A stretch of DNA of 64,000 nt. It comes from JBBRVW01 sp038246545 (GTDB taxonomy: Bacteria; Actinomycetota; Actinomycetes; JACCUZ01). The stretch lies in NCBI GenBank assembly GCA_038246545.1, contig JBBRVW010000014.1, positions 1 to 64,000 on the forward strand, written 5' to 3'. Both the position numbers and the translations under genes were made by a program. Shown here piece by piece: positions 15,546 through 25,260 of the stretch. The notes below the pieces were generated by a model. The model was not told the DNA's origin. It did no database searches and was given only the letters and a program-made list of their open reading frames with translations. The stretch's first letter is position 1. The number at the start of each line of letters is the position of its first letter.

Positions 15546-16252
15546 GTGAGATCCAGCGCTCCGCCGCCGACGAGGACGCGGTCCGGTCCCCGGAGCCCGG
15601 CGCCGCCGAGACGGTCGAGGTCCGGCACGGCATGTTCGGACCCCACGGCACCGGCGACACCAGCGGCTACGGCGGCCTGGTCCGCCCGGTCTGGCTCCCG
15701 GGCGCGAGCGAGCGGCCCTACGGCGGCGTGTTCGACGAGGTCGCCGACCGGCTCGCGGAGGTCGTCCCGGCGTACGACCAGGCGGTCGAGAAGGTCGTCG
15801 TCGAGCGCGGCGAGGTCACCTTTCACGTCCGGCGCGAGGACCTCGTCGGGTTCGTCCGCGCCCTGCGCGACGACCCGGCCCTGCGGTTCGAGATGTGCAT
15901 GGGTGCCAGCGGGGTGCACTACCCGCACGAGGACGGCCACGAGCTGCACGTCGTCTACCCGTTCATGTCGGTCACGCACAATCGCCGGATCCGGGTCGAG
16001 ACCACCTGTCCCGACGCCGACCCGCACGTACCCTCGATCACGTCGCTCTACCCGGGCAACGACTGGCACGAGCGCGAGACCTTCGACTTCTTCGGCGTGG
16101 TCTTCGACGGCCATCCCGGCCTCACCCGGATCGAGATGCCGGACGACTGGCCGGGCCACCCGCAGCGCAAGGACTACCCGCTGGGCGGGATCCCGGTCGA
16201 GTACAAGGGCGCCCAGATCCCACCGCCCGACGAGCGGAGGAGCTACTCGTGA
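15542..16252 (+). CDS. nuoC: NADH-quinone oxidoreductase subunit C
   Basis: The 30-kDa-type hydrophilic subunit of complex I (236 residues). The signature is DWHERETFDFFGVVFDGHP followed by LPDDWPGHP-type residues (here MPDDWPGHPQRKDYPLGG). An N-terminal extension of about 50 residues precedes the conserved domain. It starts at TTG 15542 inside the nuoB stop (TTGA), so it is translationally coupled. It is not fused to nuoD as in enterobacteria. Confidence 0.95.
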   Translation: MSEIQRSAADEDAVRSPEPGAAETVEVRHGMFGPHGTGDTSGYGGLVRPVWLPGASERPYGGVFDEVADRLAEVVPAYDQAVEKVVVERGEVTFHVRREDLVGFVRALRDDPALRFEMCMGASGVHYPHEDGHELHVVYPFMSVTHNRRIRVETTCPDADPHVPSITSLYPGNDWHERETFDFFGVVFDGHPGLTRIEMPDDWPGHPQRKDYPLGGIPVEYKGAQIPPPDERRSYS

Positions 16253-17604
16253 CCGGCCCCGAGACAGACGATGTGTTCGCTGCCACCGACACGACGTCGA
16301 CGGCCCGCGAGACCACCGAGGGCACCGTCTACACCGTCACCGGTCAGGACTGGGACACGCTCACGGCCGGCCTCGGAGAGGCCGCGGAGGAGCGGATCGT
16401 CGTCAACATGGGTCCGCAGCACCCGTCGACGCACGGCGTGCTCCGGCTGATCCTCGAGCTCGACGGTGAGACCGTCACCGAGTGCCGTCTCGGCATCGGC
16501 TACCTGCACACGGGCATCGAGAAGAACTGCGAGTTCCGCACCTGGACCCAGGGCGTCACGTTCGTGACGCGGATGGACTACCTCGCCCCGCTCTTCAACG
16601 AGTACGCCTACGTGCGGGGCGTCGAGCGGCTGCTCGACGTCGAGGACCAAGTCCCCGAGCGGGCCACTGTCATCCGGGTGATGATGATGGAGCTCAACCG
16701 CATCTCCTCCCACCTCGTGGCTCTCGCGACCGGTGGCATGGAGCTGGGTGCGCTCACCGCGATGATCTTCGGCTTCCGCGAGCGGGAGCTCGTCCTCGAC
16801 ATCTTCGAGATGGTCACCGGGCTGCGGATGAACCACGCCTACATCCGTCCCGGTGGTGTCGCACAGGACCTGCCCAACGGTGCGGTCGACAAGATCCGCG
16901 ACCTGCTCAAGCTGATGCCGAAGAGGCTCTCGGACATGGAGAACCTCCTGATCGGCAACAAGATCTGGATGCGGCGCACGGTCGGCGTCGGCTACCTCGA
17001 CCTCACCGGCTGCATGGCCCTGGGGGTCACCGGCCCGGTGCTGCGGGCGACCGGTCTGCCGCACGACCTGCGCAAGTCACAGCCGTACGCCGGCTACGAG
17101 ACCTACGAGTTCGACGTGCCGACCGAGACGACCTGCGACGCCTACGGCCGCTTCCTCATCCGGATCCGCGAGATGAAGGAGTCACTGAAGATCGTCGAGC
17201 AGTGCCTCGACCGGCTGCGGCCCGGACCGGTGATGATCGAGGACAAGAAGATCGCGTGGCCGGCCCAGCTGGCACTTGGCGGCGACGGCCTCGGCAACTC
17301 CCTCGACCACATCCGCACGATCATGGGCACCTCGATGGAGGCCCTGATCCACCACTTCAAGCTGGTCACCGAGGGTTTTAGGGTGCCGGCCGGACAAGTT
17401 TACTCGGCGATCGAGTCGCCGCGCGGCGAGCTCGGCGTGCACCTGGTGAGCGATGGTGGCACCCGGCCGTACCGGGTGCACTTCCGCGACCCGTCGTTCA
17501 ACAACCTGCAGGCTGCCCCGGCGATGTCCGAGGGCAGCATGGTCGCCGACGTCATCGCGGCGATCGCCTCCATCGACCCGGTGATGGGCGGAGTGGACCG
17601 GTGA
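16249..17604 (+). CDS. nuoD: NADH-quinone oxidoreductase subunit D
   Basis: The 49-kDa-type subunit forms the quinone-binding cavity with NuoB and is evolutionarily related to [NiFe]-hydrogenase large subunits. It shows VVNMGPQHPSTHGVLRL (quinone-site His), IGYLHTGIEKNCEFRTW, MMMELNRISSHL, and the C-terminal PRGELGVHLVSDGGTRPYR. The first 50 residues are a family-variable extension. The GTG at 16249 overlaps the nuoC stop and follows GGAGGAG. 451 residues, complete. Confidence 0.95.
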   Translation: MTGPETDDVFAATDTTSTARETTEGTVYTVTGQDWDTLTAGLGEAAEERIVVNMGPQHPSTHGVLRLILELDGETVTECRLGIGYLHTGIEKNCEFRTWTQGVTFVTRMDYLAPLFNEYAYVRGVERLLDVEDQVPERATVIRVMMMELNRISSHLVALATGGMELGALTAMIFGFRERELVLDIFEMVTGLRMNHAYIRPGGVAQDLPNGAVDKIRDLLKLMPKRLSDMENLLIGNKIWMRRTVGVGYLDLTGCMALGVTGPVLRATGLPHDLRKSQPYAGYETYEFDVPTETTCDAYGRFLIRIREMKESLKIVEQCLDRLRPGPVMIEDKKIAWPAQLALGGDGLGNSLDHIRTIMGTSMEALIHHFKLVTEGFRVPAGQVYSAIESPRGELGVHLVSDGGTRPYRVHFRDPSFNNLQAAPAMSEGSMVADVIAAIASIDPVMGGVDR

Positions 17605-18464
17605 GCTTCGACGACGCGACCCTCGCACGGCTCGAGGTCGACGCGAAGGAGATCATCGCCCGCTACCCGCGACAGCGGTCGGCGCTGCTGCCCCTGCTGC
17701 ACCTCGTGCAGTCGGAGGAGGGCTTCGTCAGCCCGCACGGCATCGAGTTCTGCGCCGACCTGCTCGGCCTCACCGCGGCCGAGATCGGGGGGGTGGTGAC
17801 CTTCTACACGCAGTACAAGCGCAGACCCAACGGTGACTACACCGTCGGCGTCTGCACCAACACGCTGTGCGCGGTGATGGGTGGCGACCAGATCTTCGCC
17901 ACGCTCAAGGACCATCTCGGTATCGGGCACGACGAGACGACCGAGGACGGCACGGTCACCCTCGAGCACCTCGAGTGCAACGCCGCCTGCGACTACGCGC
18001 CCGTCGTGATGGTCAACTGGGAGTTCTTCGACAACCAGACGCCCGAGTCGGCGACCGCGCTCGTCGACGCGCTGCGTTCCGGCGACCTGCCGACCCCCAC
18101 CCGCGGGGCGTCGCTGTGCACGTTCACGCAGGTGTCGCGGGTGCTCGCCGGCTTCCCCGACGGCCGCGCGGGCGAAGGCCCGTCGGCGGGGCCGGCCTCC
18201 CTGGCCGGGCTCGAGATCTACCGCGAGCAGCAGAACGCAGGCAAGCGCCGCAAGGACGCCGACGAGGATGCCGCGCCCAAGGCGCCGAAGAAGCGCGCCG
18301 CGAGGAAGAGCGCGACCGCCTCGGCTGCCGACTCCTCGCCCGCGAAGGGCTACGGGCGCCCCGACAGCGAGAGCGGAGCCGACGCCCCGGCCTCCACCGC
18401 CGAGTCGGACGACGCCAACCCCAGCCCGGCAGCCAACGCGGACCAGAAGGACGGCGACGCATGA
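17601..18464 (+). CDS. nuoE: NADH-quinone oxidoreductase subunit E, long C-terminal tail
   Basis: The 24-kDa-type subunit, thioredoxin-like, with a [2Fe-2S] cluster (N1a). The ligands are Cys85 and Cys90 in VCTNTLC, and Cys126 and Cys130 in ECNAAC. The conserved domain ends near residue 185. Beyond it is a tail of about 100 residues, first Lys/Arg/Ala rich (KRRKDADEDAAPKAPKKRAA) and then Ser/Asp/Ala rich, probably disordered. The ATG at 17601 overlaps the nuoD stop (the last bases of GTGA). The acidic/basic tail is an actinobacterial-style extension of unknown purpose. Confidence 0.95.
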   Translation: MSFDDATLARLEVDAKEIIARYPRQRSALLPLLHLVQSEEGFVSPHGIEFCADLLGLTAAEIGGVVTFYTQYKRRPNGDYTVGVCTNTLCAVMGGDQIFATLKDHLGIGHDETTEDGTVTLEHLECNAACDYAPVVMVNWEFFDNQTPESATALVDALRSGDLPTPTRGASLCTFTQVSRVLAGFPDGRAGEGPSAGPASLAGLEIYREQQNAGKRRKDADEDAAPKAPKKRAARKSATASAADSSPAKGYGRPDSESGADAPASTAESDDANPSPAANADQKDGDA

Positions 18465-19831
18465 GCCTCGAGCTGACGCCGGTCCTCAGCCGCACCTGGG
18501 ACCTCGACGAGTCGTGGACCCGCGCGGTCTACGAGGACAACGACGGCTACGCCGGGCTTCGGAAGGCGCTCGCCATGACGCCGGCGGAGGTCACCGCGCT
18601 CGTCAAGAAGTCCGAGCTGCGGGGCCGCGGCGGCGCGGGCTTCCCGACCGGGGCCAAGTGGGGCTTCATCCCGCAGGGCGGCGACAAGCCGGTCTACCTG
18701 GTGGTGAACGCCGACGAGTCCGAACCCGGCACGTGCAAGGACATCCCGTTCATGATGGCCAACCCGCACGAGCTGGTGGAGGGCGTCATCATCGCGTCCT
18801 ACGCCATCCGGGCGGCGCACGCGTTCATCTACGTGCGCGGCGAGGTCGTCCACGTGCTGCGTCGCCTGCAGGCGGCGGTGGCCGAGGCCTACGAGGCGGG
18901 CTATGCCGGCACGGACGTGCTCGGCTCCGGCTTCGACCTGGAGATCACCGTCCATGCCGGTGCCGGCGCCTACATCTGCGGCGAGGAGACGGCGCTGCTC
19001 GACTCGCTCGAGGGCCGTCGCGGCCAGCCCCGGCTGCGCCCGCCGTTCCCGGCGATCGCCGGTCTCTATGCGTCGCCGACGGTCATCAACAACGTCGAGT
19101 CGATCGCCAGCGTCCCGTCGATCCTGCGCAACGGCGCCGACTGGTTCTTCGCGATGGGCACGGAGGCCGGTGACGACGTCGCCGACCAGGACAAGCCGCG
19201 GTTCCGCTCCAAGGGCATGACGCTGTACTCGCTGTCCGGCCACGTCAACCGGCCTGGCCAGTACGAGGCGCCGATGGGGATCACGCTGCGCGAGCTGCTC
19301 GACCTCACCGGAGGGGTGCGCGACGGGCACCGGCTGAAGTTCTGGACTCCCGGTGGGTCGTCGACCCCGTTGCTGACCGACGAGCACCTCGACGTGCCGC
19401 TGTCCTACGAGGGCATCGCGTCGGCGAAGTCGATGCTCGGCACCAAGGCCCTGCAGATCTTCGACGAGACGACCTGCGTCGTGCGCGCGGTGCTGCGCTG
19501 GACCGAGTTCTACGCCCACGAGTCGTGCGGCAAGTGCACGCCGTGCCGCGAGGGCACCTTCTGGCTGGTGCAGATCCTGCGCCGCCTCGAGAAGGGGCAG
19601 GGCAGCGAGGAGGACCTCGAGAAGCTGCTCGACATCTCGGACAACATCCTCGGCCGGGCGTTCTGCGCGCTGGGTGACGGCGCCACCAGCCCGATCACCT
19701 CCTCGCTGCAGTACTTCAAGGACGAGTACCTCGCCCACTTCGAGCACCAGGGCTGTCCGTTCGACCCGGCCTCGTCGACCCTGTTCGCGGCGTCGACGCC
19801 GGCCGGCTCTGCTGGAGGAAGGACCCGATGA
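18461..19831 (+). CDS. nuoF: NADH-quinone oxidoreductase subunit F
   Basis: The NADH-binding subunit, with FMN and [4Fe-4S] cluster N3. The Gly-rich FMN/NADH loops are RGRGGAGFPTGAKWG and VVNADESEPGTCKD, with ICGEETALLDSLEGRRG after them. The cluster ligands are in SCGKCTPCREG and the distal Cys of RAFCALGDGA. The length, 456 residues, is normal. The ATG at 18461 overlaps the nuoE stop, and its own TGA overlaps the nuoG start. Confidence 0.96.
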   Translation: MSLELTPVLSRTWDLDESWTRAVYEDNDGYAGLRKALAMTPAEVTALVKKSELRGRGGAGFPTGAKWGFIPQGGDKPVYLVVNADESEPGTCKDIPFMMANPHELVEGVIIASYAIRAAHAFIYVRGEVVHVLRRLQAAVAEAYEAGYAGTDVLGSGFDLEITVHAGAGAYICGEETALLDSLEGRRGQPRLRPPFPAIAGLYASPTVINNVESIASVPSILRNGADWFFAMGTEAGDDVADQDKPRFRSKGMTLYSLSGHVNRPGQYEAPMGITLRELLDLTGGVRDGHRLKFWTPGGSSTPLLTDEHLDVPLSYEGIASAKSMLGTKALQIFDETTCVVRAVLRWTEFYAHESCGKCTPCREGTFWLVQILRRLEKGQGSEEDLEKLLDISDNILGRAFCALGDGATSPITSSLQYFKDEYLAHFEHQGCPFDPASSTLFAASTPAGSAGGRTR

Positions 19832-22272
19832 CGGTCACCGCCGGAACCGGCGCCGAGGTCACCAAGCGCGACGACCTCGTCGGGGTCACGATCGACGGCT
19901 TCGAGCTCCGGGTGCCCAAGGGCACGCTGGTGATCCGCGCCGCGGAGCTCATCGGTATCCAGGTGCCGCGCTTCTGCGACCACCCGCTGCTCGACCCGGT
20001 CGGTGCGTGCCGCCAGTGCCTCGTCGAGGTGCAGGGACAGCCGAAGCCGCTCGCGTCCTGCACGACCACGGTCACCGACGGCATGGTCGTCAAGACCCAG
20101 CTCACCTCGCCGGTCGCCGACAAGGCGCAGCAGGGCGTCATGGAGATGCTGCTCATCAACCACCCACTCGACTGCCCGGTCTGCGACAAGGGTGGTGAGT
20201 GCCCGCTGCAGAACCAGGCGATGAGCAACGGCCGCGCAGAGTCGCGCTTCCAGGACGTGAAGCGCACCTTCCCGAAGCCGATCAACATCTCGTCGCAGGT
20301 GCTGCTCGACCGCGAGCGCTGCGTCCTGTGTGCCCGCTGCACCCGGTTCTCGCAGCAGGTCGCCGGCGACCCGTTCATCGAGATGCTCGAGCGGGGTGCC
20401 CTGCAGCAGGTCGGCATCTACGAGGCCGAGCCGTTCCAGTCCTACTTCTCGGGCAACACCGTGCAGATCTGCCCGGTCGGCGCGCTCACGGGTGCTGCCT
20501 ACCGGTTCCGCTCGCGGCCGTTCGACCTGGTGTCGTCGCCGGGCGTCTGCGAGCACTGCGCCTCCGGCTGCGCGATCCGGACCGACCACCGTCGAGGCAA
20601 GGTGCTGCGCCGGCTGGCCGGCGACGACCCGGCGGTCAACGAGGAGTGGAACTGCGACAAGGGCCGCTGGGCGTTCCAGTACGCCACGGCGCAGGACCGT
20701 CTCACCACGCCGCTGGTCCGGGACGAGGACGGCACCCTGGTGCCGGCCTCCTGGTCCGAGGCCCTGGACGTCGCGGCCCGCGGGCTGGCGGCGGCGCGGG
20801 GAGCGACCGGCGTGCTGGTCGGCGGCCGCTCGACCGTCGAGGACGCCTACGCCTACGCCAAGCTGGCGCGCGTCGCCCTGGGCACCCACGACGTCGACTT
20901 CCGGGCCCGCCCGCACTCGGCCGAGGAGGCCTCGTTCCTCGCGGCGCACGTCGCGGGCTACGGGCTCGGTGTCACCTACGACGACCTGGAGAAGGCCTCG
21001 ACCGTGCTGCTGGTCGGGCTGGAGCCCGAGGACGAGTCGCCGATCCTCTTCCTCCGGCTGCGTAAGGCGGCTCGCAGGGGCCTCAAGGTCTTCTCGGTGG
21101 CGCCGCTGGCGAGCCGCGGCCTGGACAAGCTCGCGGGCACGCTGCTGGCCGCTGTCCCCGGGTCCGAGGCCGGGGTGCTCGACGCTCTCCGGCGCCGCGA
21201 GGACGACGTCCGTGACGCGGCCGCCGCGCTGGGAGCCGACGGTGCCGTGATCCTCGTCGGTGAGCGCATGGCCGGGGTCCCCGGTGCCCTGTCGGCGGTG
21301 GCCGCGCTGGCCGACGCCACCAGCTCCGGCCTCGAGTGGGTCCCGCGCCGCGCCGGCGAGCGGGGCGCCATCGAGGCAGGCGCCGTCCCGAACCTGCTGC
21401 CAGGTGGCCGGCCCGTCTCCGACCCGGCCGCCCGCGTCGACGTCGCCACCGCCTGGGGGGTCGACCACCTCGTCGAGGGAGAGGGCCGCGACACCTCGGG
21501 CATCCTCGCCGCCGTGCACACCGGCGAGGTGCGCGCGCTGCTCATCGGCGGCGTCGACCCGCACGACCTGCCCGACCCGCTCGCCGCGGTCGCGGCGATC
21601 GACGCGGCGTCGTTCGTCGTCAGTCTCGAGCTGCGCGAGTCCGAGGTCACCGACCGCGCCGACGTCGTACTGCCCGTCGCCGCAGCCGTGGAGAAGTCCG
21701 GGACCTTCGTCGACTGGGAGGGCCGGTTCCGCCCCTTCGACGCGGTGCTGCGCGGCACCAACGCGATGCCGGACGTGCGAGTGCTGCACGTGCTGGCCGA
21801 CGCGATGGGTGTCGACCTCGGCCTCCCCGACGTCGCGGCCGCCCGCCGCGAGCTCGAGGAGGTCGGGCTCTGGGACGGCGACCGCCCGGCGTTCTCCGCA
21901 GTCGCCCCCGCCACGCCCCCGCCACTCGGCGACGGCGAGGCCGTCCTCGCGACCTGGTCACAGCTGCTCGACGCCGGCCGGCTGCAGGACGGCGAGCCCT
22001 ACCTCGCCGGCACCGCGCGCAGCGCGGTGGCCCGGGTCTCGGCCGCCACCGCGGCCGGGCTCGGCGTCAGCGACGGCGACGCGGTCACGGTGTCCACGGC
22101 ACAGGGCGCCGTGACGGCGCCGGCACTGGTCACCGAGATGCCCGACGGTGTGGTGTGGTTGCCCACGAACGCCGCCGGCCTGCCGCTGCGCAGCGCACTG
22201 CGCGCCGCACACGGCGCGGTCGTCGGCCTCGCCAAGGCCTCCGGGCCGATCGAGCCGGGAGGCCCCGAATGA
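19828..22272 (+). CDS. nuoG: NADH-quinone oxidoreductase subunit G
   Basis: The 75-kDa-type subunit (814 residues). The N-terminal ferredoxin-like part has CDHPLLDPVGACRQCLVEV for a [2Fe-2S] cluster. HPLDCPVCDKGGECPLQN and CVLCARCTRFS then hold [4Fe-4S] clusters. CEHCASGCAI followed by ...NCDKGRW provides the additional N7-type cluster ligands. A degenerate molybdopterin-type domain forms the remainder. The cluster set is complete. The ATG overlaps nuoF and the stop overlaps nuoH. Confidence 0.95.
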   Translation: MTVTAGTGAEVTKRDDLVGVTIDGFELRVPKGTLVIRAAELIGIQVPRFCDHPLLDPVGACRQCLVEVQGQPKPLASCTTTVTDGMVVKTQLTSPVADKAQQGVMEMLLINHPLDCPVCDKGGECPLQNQAMSNGRAESRFQDVKRTFPKPINISSQVLLDRERCVLCARCTRFSQQVAGDPFIEMLERGALQQVGIYEAEPFQSYFSGNTVQICPVGALTGAAYRFRSRPFDLVSSPGVCEHCASGCAIRTDHRRGKVLRRLAGDDPAVNEEWNCDKGRWAFQYATAQDRLTTPLVRDEDGTLVPASWSEALDVAARGLAAARGATGVLVGGRSTVEDAYAYAKLARVALGTHDVDFRARPHSAEEASFLAAHVAGYGLGVTYDDLEKASTVLLVGLEPEDESPILFLRLRKAARRGLKVFSVAPLASRGLDKLAGTLLAAVPGSEAGVLDALRRREDDVRDAAAALGADGAVILVGERMAGVPGALSAVAALADATSSGLEWVPRRAGERGAIEAGAVPNLLPGGRPVSDPAARVDVATAWGVDHLVEGEGRDTSGILAAVHTGEVRALLIGGVDPHDLPDPLAAVAAIDAASFVVSLELRESEVTDRADVVLPVAAAVEKSGTFVDWEGRFRPFDAVLRGTNAMPDVRVLHVLADAMGVDLGLPDVAAARRELEEVGLWDGDRPAFSAVAPATPPPLGDGEAVLATWSQLLDAGRLQDGEPYLAGTARSAVARVSAATAAGLGVSDGDAVTVSTAQGAVTAPALVTEMPDGVVWLPTNAAGLPLRSALRAAHGAVVGLAKASGPIEPGGPE

Positions 22273-23603
22273 CAGCGGCGGCCGTTCTCGCCTCGCCCGA
22301 GGTGCCGGGCTTCGGTACCGACCCGTGGTGGCTGGTGCTGGGCAAGACGCTGGCCGTCTTCGTCTTCCTCGTCGTGATGACGCTCTTCTCGATCTGGTGG
22401 GAGCGCCGCGTCGTGGCCCGGATGCAGCAGCGCATCGGCCCCAACCGCGTCGGCCCGCAGGGCCTGCTGCAGTCGCTCGCCGACGGCATCAAGCTGGCAC
22501 TGAAGGAGGACATCATCCCGAAGGCCGCCGACAAGGTGGTCTTCGTCCTGGCGCCCATCATCTCGGCGACGCCGGCCTTCCTCGCGTTCGCGGTCATGCC
22601 GTTCGGGCCGGAGGTGTCGATCGGCGGGCACCGCACCAACCTGCAGCTCACCGACCTGCCCGTCGCGGTGCTCTACATCCTGGCCGTCGCATCGGTCGGC
22701 ATCTACGGCATCGTCCTGGCCGGCTGGTCCAGCGGATCGACGTACCCGCTGCTCGGCGGGCTCCGCTCGTCGGCCCAGATGATCTCCTACGAGGTCGCGA
22801 TGGGCCTCTCGTTCGTCGGCGTCTTCCTCTACGCCGGCTCGATGTCCACATCGGAGATCGTGGCCGCGCAGGGCGACTACTGGTACGCCGTGCTGCTGTT
22901 CCCGTCGTTCGTCATCTACGTCATCTCGATGGTCGGCGAGACCAACCGCGCACCGTTCGACCTGCCAGAGGCCGAGGGCGAGCTCGTCGGTGGCTTCCAC
23001 ACTGAGTACTCCTCGCTGAAGTTCGCGCTGTTCTTCCTCGCCGAGTACGTCAACATGGTCACCGTCTCCGCGCTGGCGACGACGCTGTTCCTCGGCGGCT
23101 GGCGGGCCCCGTGGCCGCTGTCGATCTGGGACGGCGCCAACCAGAACTGGTGGCCGATGCTCTGGTTCGTCGCCAAGGTCCTGCTGTTCATCTTCTTCTT
23201 CATCTGGCTGCGCGGCACCCTGCCGCGGCTGCGCTACGACCAGTTCATGCGGCTGGGCTGGAAGGTGCTCATCCCGGTCGCGATCGGCTGGCTGGTCATG
23301 GTCGCCACCGTCCGCGCGCTCAACGCCGAGTACACGTTCGACACCAGGCAGGTCCTGCTCTACGGGGGCGCGGCCGCTGTCGTGTTCCTCCTCCTCACCT
23401 TCGCCTGGGACTACGTCGCGTCGCGCAACGAGCAGGCCGAGGCGCCCACGGTCGAGGCGGAGTGGGACCCGATGGCCGGGGGCCACCCGGTGCCGCCTCT
23501 GCCGGGGCAGCAGCTCCCGGCGCTGACGGCGGTCGGTGCGGCCGAGCCCGACCGCGGCCACGCGGCCGACGCGGGCACCACGGACGGGAAGGACGAGCAG
23601 TGA
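22269..23603 (+). CDS. nuoH: NADH-quinone oxidoreductase subunit H
   Basis: This membrane subunit links the peripheral arm to the proton pumps and contributes to the quinone site. Landmarks are WERRVVARMQQRIGPNRVGP, LADGIKLALKED, TNRAPFDLPEAEGELVGGFH and the following YSSLKFALFFLAEY. About eight or nine helices are predicted. A hydrophilic C-terminal tail of about 60 residues (Pro/Ala/Glu rich) is an extension typical of actinobacteria. 444 residues, ATG at 22269. Confidence 0.95.
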   Translation: MTAAAVLASPEVPGFGTDPWWLVLGKTLAVFVFLVVMTLFSIWWERRVVARMQQRIGPNRVGPQGLLQSLADGIKLALKEDIIPKAADKVVFVLAPIISATPAFLAFAVMPFGPEVSIGGHRTNLQLTDLPVAVLYILAVASVGIYGIVLAGWSSGSTYPLLGGLRSSAQMISYEVAMGLSFVGVFLYAGSMSTSEIVAAQGDYWYAVLLFPSFVIYVISMVGETNRAPFDLPEAEGELVGGFHTEYSSLKFALFFLAEYVNMVTVSALATTLFLGGWRAPWPLSIWDGANQNWWPMLWFVAKVLLFIFFFIWLRGTLPRLRYDQFMRLGWKVLIPVAIGWLVMVATVRALNAEYTFDTRQVLLYGGAAAVVFLLLTFAWDYVASRNEQAEAPTVEAEWDPMAGGHPVPPLPGQQLPALTAVGAAEPDRGHAADAGTTDGKDEQ

Positions 23604-24163
23604 CCGACCTGCTGACCCAGCTCAAGGGGTTCGGCGTCACCTTCGGCACGATGTTCAAGAAGGTCGTCACCGAGCAGTACCCCGAGGAGAAGAAGCCGAC
23701 CGAGCCCCGGTTCCACGGCCGGCACGTCCTCAACCGGCACCCTGACGGCCTGGAGAGGTGCATCGGCTGCGAGCTGTGCGCATGGGCCTGCCCGGCCGAC
23801 GCCATCTACGTCGAGGGCGCCGACAACACCGAGGGCGAGCGCTTCTCGCCCGGCGAGCGTTACGGCCGCGTCTACCAGATCAACTACCTGCGCTGCATCT
23901 TCTGCGGCCTGTGCATCGAGGCCTGCCCCACCCGGGCCCTGACGATGAGCAACGAGTACGAGCTCGCCGACGACAGCCGCGCCAAGCTGATCTACGAGAA
24001 GCAGGACCTGCTGGCCCCGATGCTCGCCGGCATGGTGCCCGCCCCGCACCCGATGGTCGAGGGCACCGACGACACGGACTACTACCAGGGCAAGGTCACC
24101 CGTGGCACGGCAGCGCAGGAGCGCTACGTCGCGGCCCGAACGGTCGAGCAGGACGACGCATGA
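23600..24163 (+). CDS. nuoI: NADH-quinone oxidoreductase subunit I
   Basis: The 23-kDa-type ferredoxin subunit carries two [4Fe-4S] clusters (N6a/N6b). The ligands are Cys54/57/60/64 in CIGCELCAWACP and Cys99/102/105/109 in CIFCGLCIEACP. An N-terminal amphipathic segment (GFGVTFGTMFKK) attaches it to the membrane arm. 187 residues from a GTG at 23600 that overlaps the nuoH stop. Confidence 0.96.
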   Translation: MTDLLTQLKGFGVTFGTMFKKVVTEQYPEEKKPTEPRFHGRHVLNRHPDGLERCIGCELCAWACPADAIYVEGADNTEGERFSPGERYGRVYQINYLRCIFCGLCIEACPTRALTMSNEYELADDSRAKLIYEKQDLLAPMLAGMVPAPHPMVEGTDDTDYYQGKVTRGTAAQERYVAARTVEQDDA

Positions 24164-24954
24164 CCGCGTCCGGGCAGCTGCTCGCTGCTGCGACCGACAC
24201 CGGCACAGGTGAGGCCGTGACGTTCTGGATCCTGGGGCCGATCGCGGTCCTCGCGGCCGTCGGAGTCCTCTTCTCCCGCAAGGCGGTGCACTCGGCGCTG
24301 CTCCTCGCGGCGACCATGCTCTCGCTGGCGGTGCTCTACCTCGCGCAGGACGCCCCCTTCCTCGGCGTCGTGCAGGTCGTCGTCTACACCGGCGCCGTGA
24401 TGATGCTGTTCCTGTTCGTGCTCATGCTGGTGGGCGTCGACTCCGCCGACTCGCTGGTCGAGACCTTGCGCGGTCAGCGGATCGCGGCCCTGGTCGCGGC
24501 GGTGGGCTTTGCCGGCCTGCTGATCTTCGGCCTAGGCGACGCGACGGTCACCAACGCCGGTCTGGCCGGACCCAACCAGGACGGCAACGTCCAGGGGCTC
24601 GCGAACCTCATCTTCAGCCGCTACGTCTTCGTCTTCGAAGTGACCAGCGCGCTGCTCATCGTCGCGGCCATGGGGGCGATGGTCCTCGCGCACCGCGAGC
24701 GGCACGAGGCGCCGGAGACCCAGCGCGACCGTTCGCTGGCCAGGTTCCGTCCGGGTGCGTACGGCGCCCCGCTGCCCGGCCCGGGTGTCTACGCGCGGCA
24801 CAACGCGGTCGACACGCCGGCGCTGCTGCCCGACGGGTCGCCTGCGCAGATCTCCCTGTCGCCGGTCCTCGTGGCGCGGGGCGACGTCCGCGGTGTCCCC
24901 GGCTCCGGCCACGACGCCGTCCTCGCGCGCGACGACGAGGAGGACGACGCATGA
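24160..24954 (+). CDS. nuoJ: NADH-quinone oxidoreductase subunit J
   Basis: A membrane subunit with five predicted helices in its first 180 residues. The conserved pi-bulge helix region reads LGVVQVVVYTGAVMMLFLFV. A hydrophilic tail of about 85 residues (from the RERHEAPETQRDR region on) has no counterpart in short NuoJ proteins. 264 residues; ATG at 24160 overlapping the nuoI stop. Confidence 0.95.
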   Translation: MTASGQLLAAATDTGTGEAVTFWILGPIAVLAAVGVLFSRKAVHSALLLAATMLSLAVLYLAQDAPFLGVVQVVVYTGAVMMLFLFVLMLVGVDSADSLVETLRGQRIAALVAAVGFAGLLIFGLGDATVTNAGLAGPNQDGNVQGLANLIFSRYVFVFEVTSALLIVAAMGAMVLAHRERHEAPETQRDRSLARFRPGAYGAPLPGPGVYARHNAVDTPALLPDGSPAQISLSPVLVARGDVRGVPGSGHDAVLARDDEEDDA

Positions 24955-25250
24955 ACCCGATGAACTACGTCTACCTGTCGGCGCTGTTGTTCTCCATCGG
25001 CGCCACCGGTGTGCTGCTCCGGCGCAACGCGATCGTCGTCTTCATGTGCATCGAGCTGATGCTCAACGCGACCAACCTGGCCTTCGTCACCTTCGCCCGG
25101 ATGCAGGGCAACCTCGACGGCCAGGTGATCGCGTTCTTCGTGATGGTGGTCGCCGCGGCCGAGGTCGTGGTCGGCCTCGCCATCATCGTGACGATCTTCC
25201 GGTCCCGCCGGTCGGCCTCGGTCGACGGCGCCAACCTGCTGAAGTACTGA
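24951..25250 (+). CDS. nuoK: NADH-quinone oxidoreductase subunit K
   Basis: A small 99-residue subunit with three helices. The conserved membrane Glu residues are in VFMCIELMLNATNLAF and in the third helix, VVAAAEVVVGLAI. The ATG at 24951 overlaps the nuoJ stop. Confidence 0.96.
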   Translation: MNPMNYVYLSALLFSIGATGVLLRRNAIVVFMCIELMLNATNLAFVTFARMQGNLDGQVIAFFVMVVAAAEVVVGLAIIVTIFRSRRSASVDGANLLKY

Positions 25251-25260
25251 GGCCACCTAC

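Noticed and set aside
19510..21789. 759-codon open frame on the minus strand opposite nuoF/nuoG
   Set aside because: It is a GC-rich antisense shadow; the + strand carries unmistakable NuoF and NuoG motifs and the minus translation has no family pattern, only Arg/Asp/Gly-rich text.
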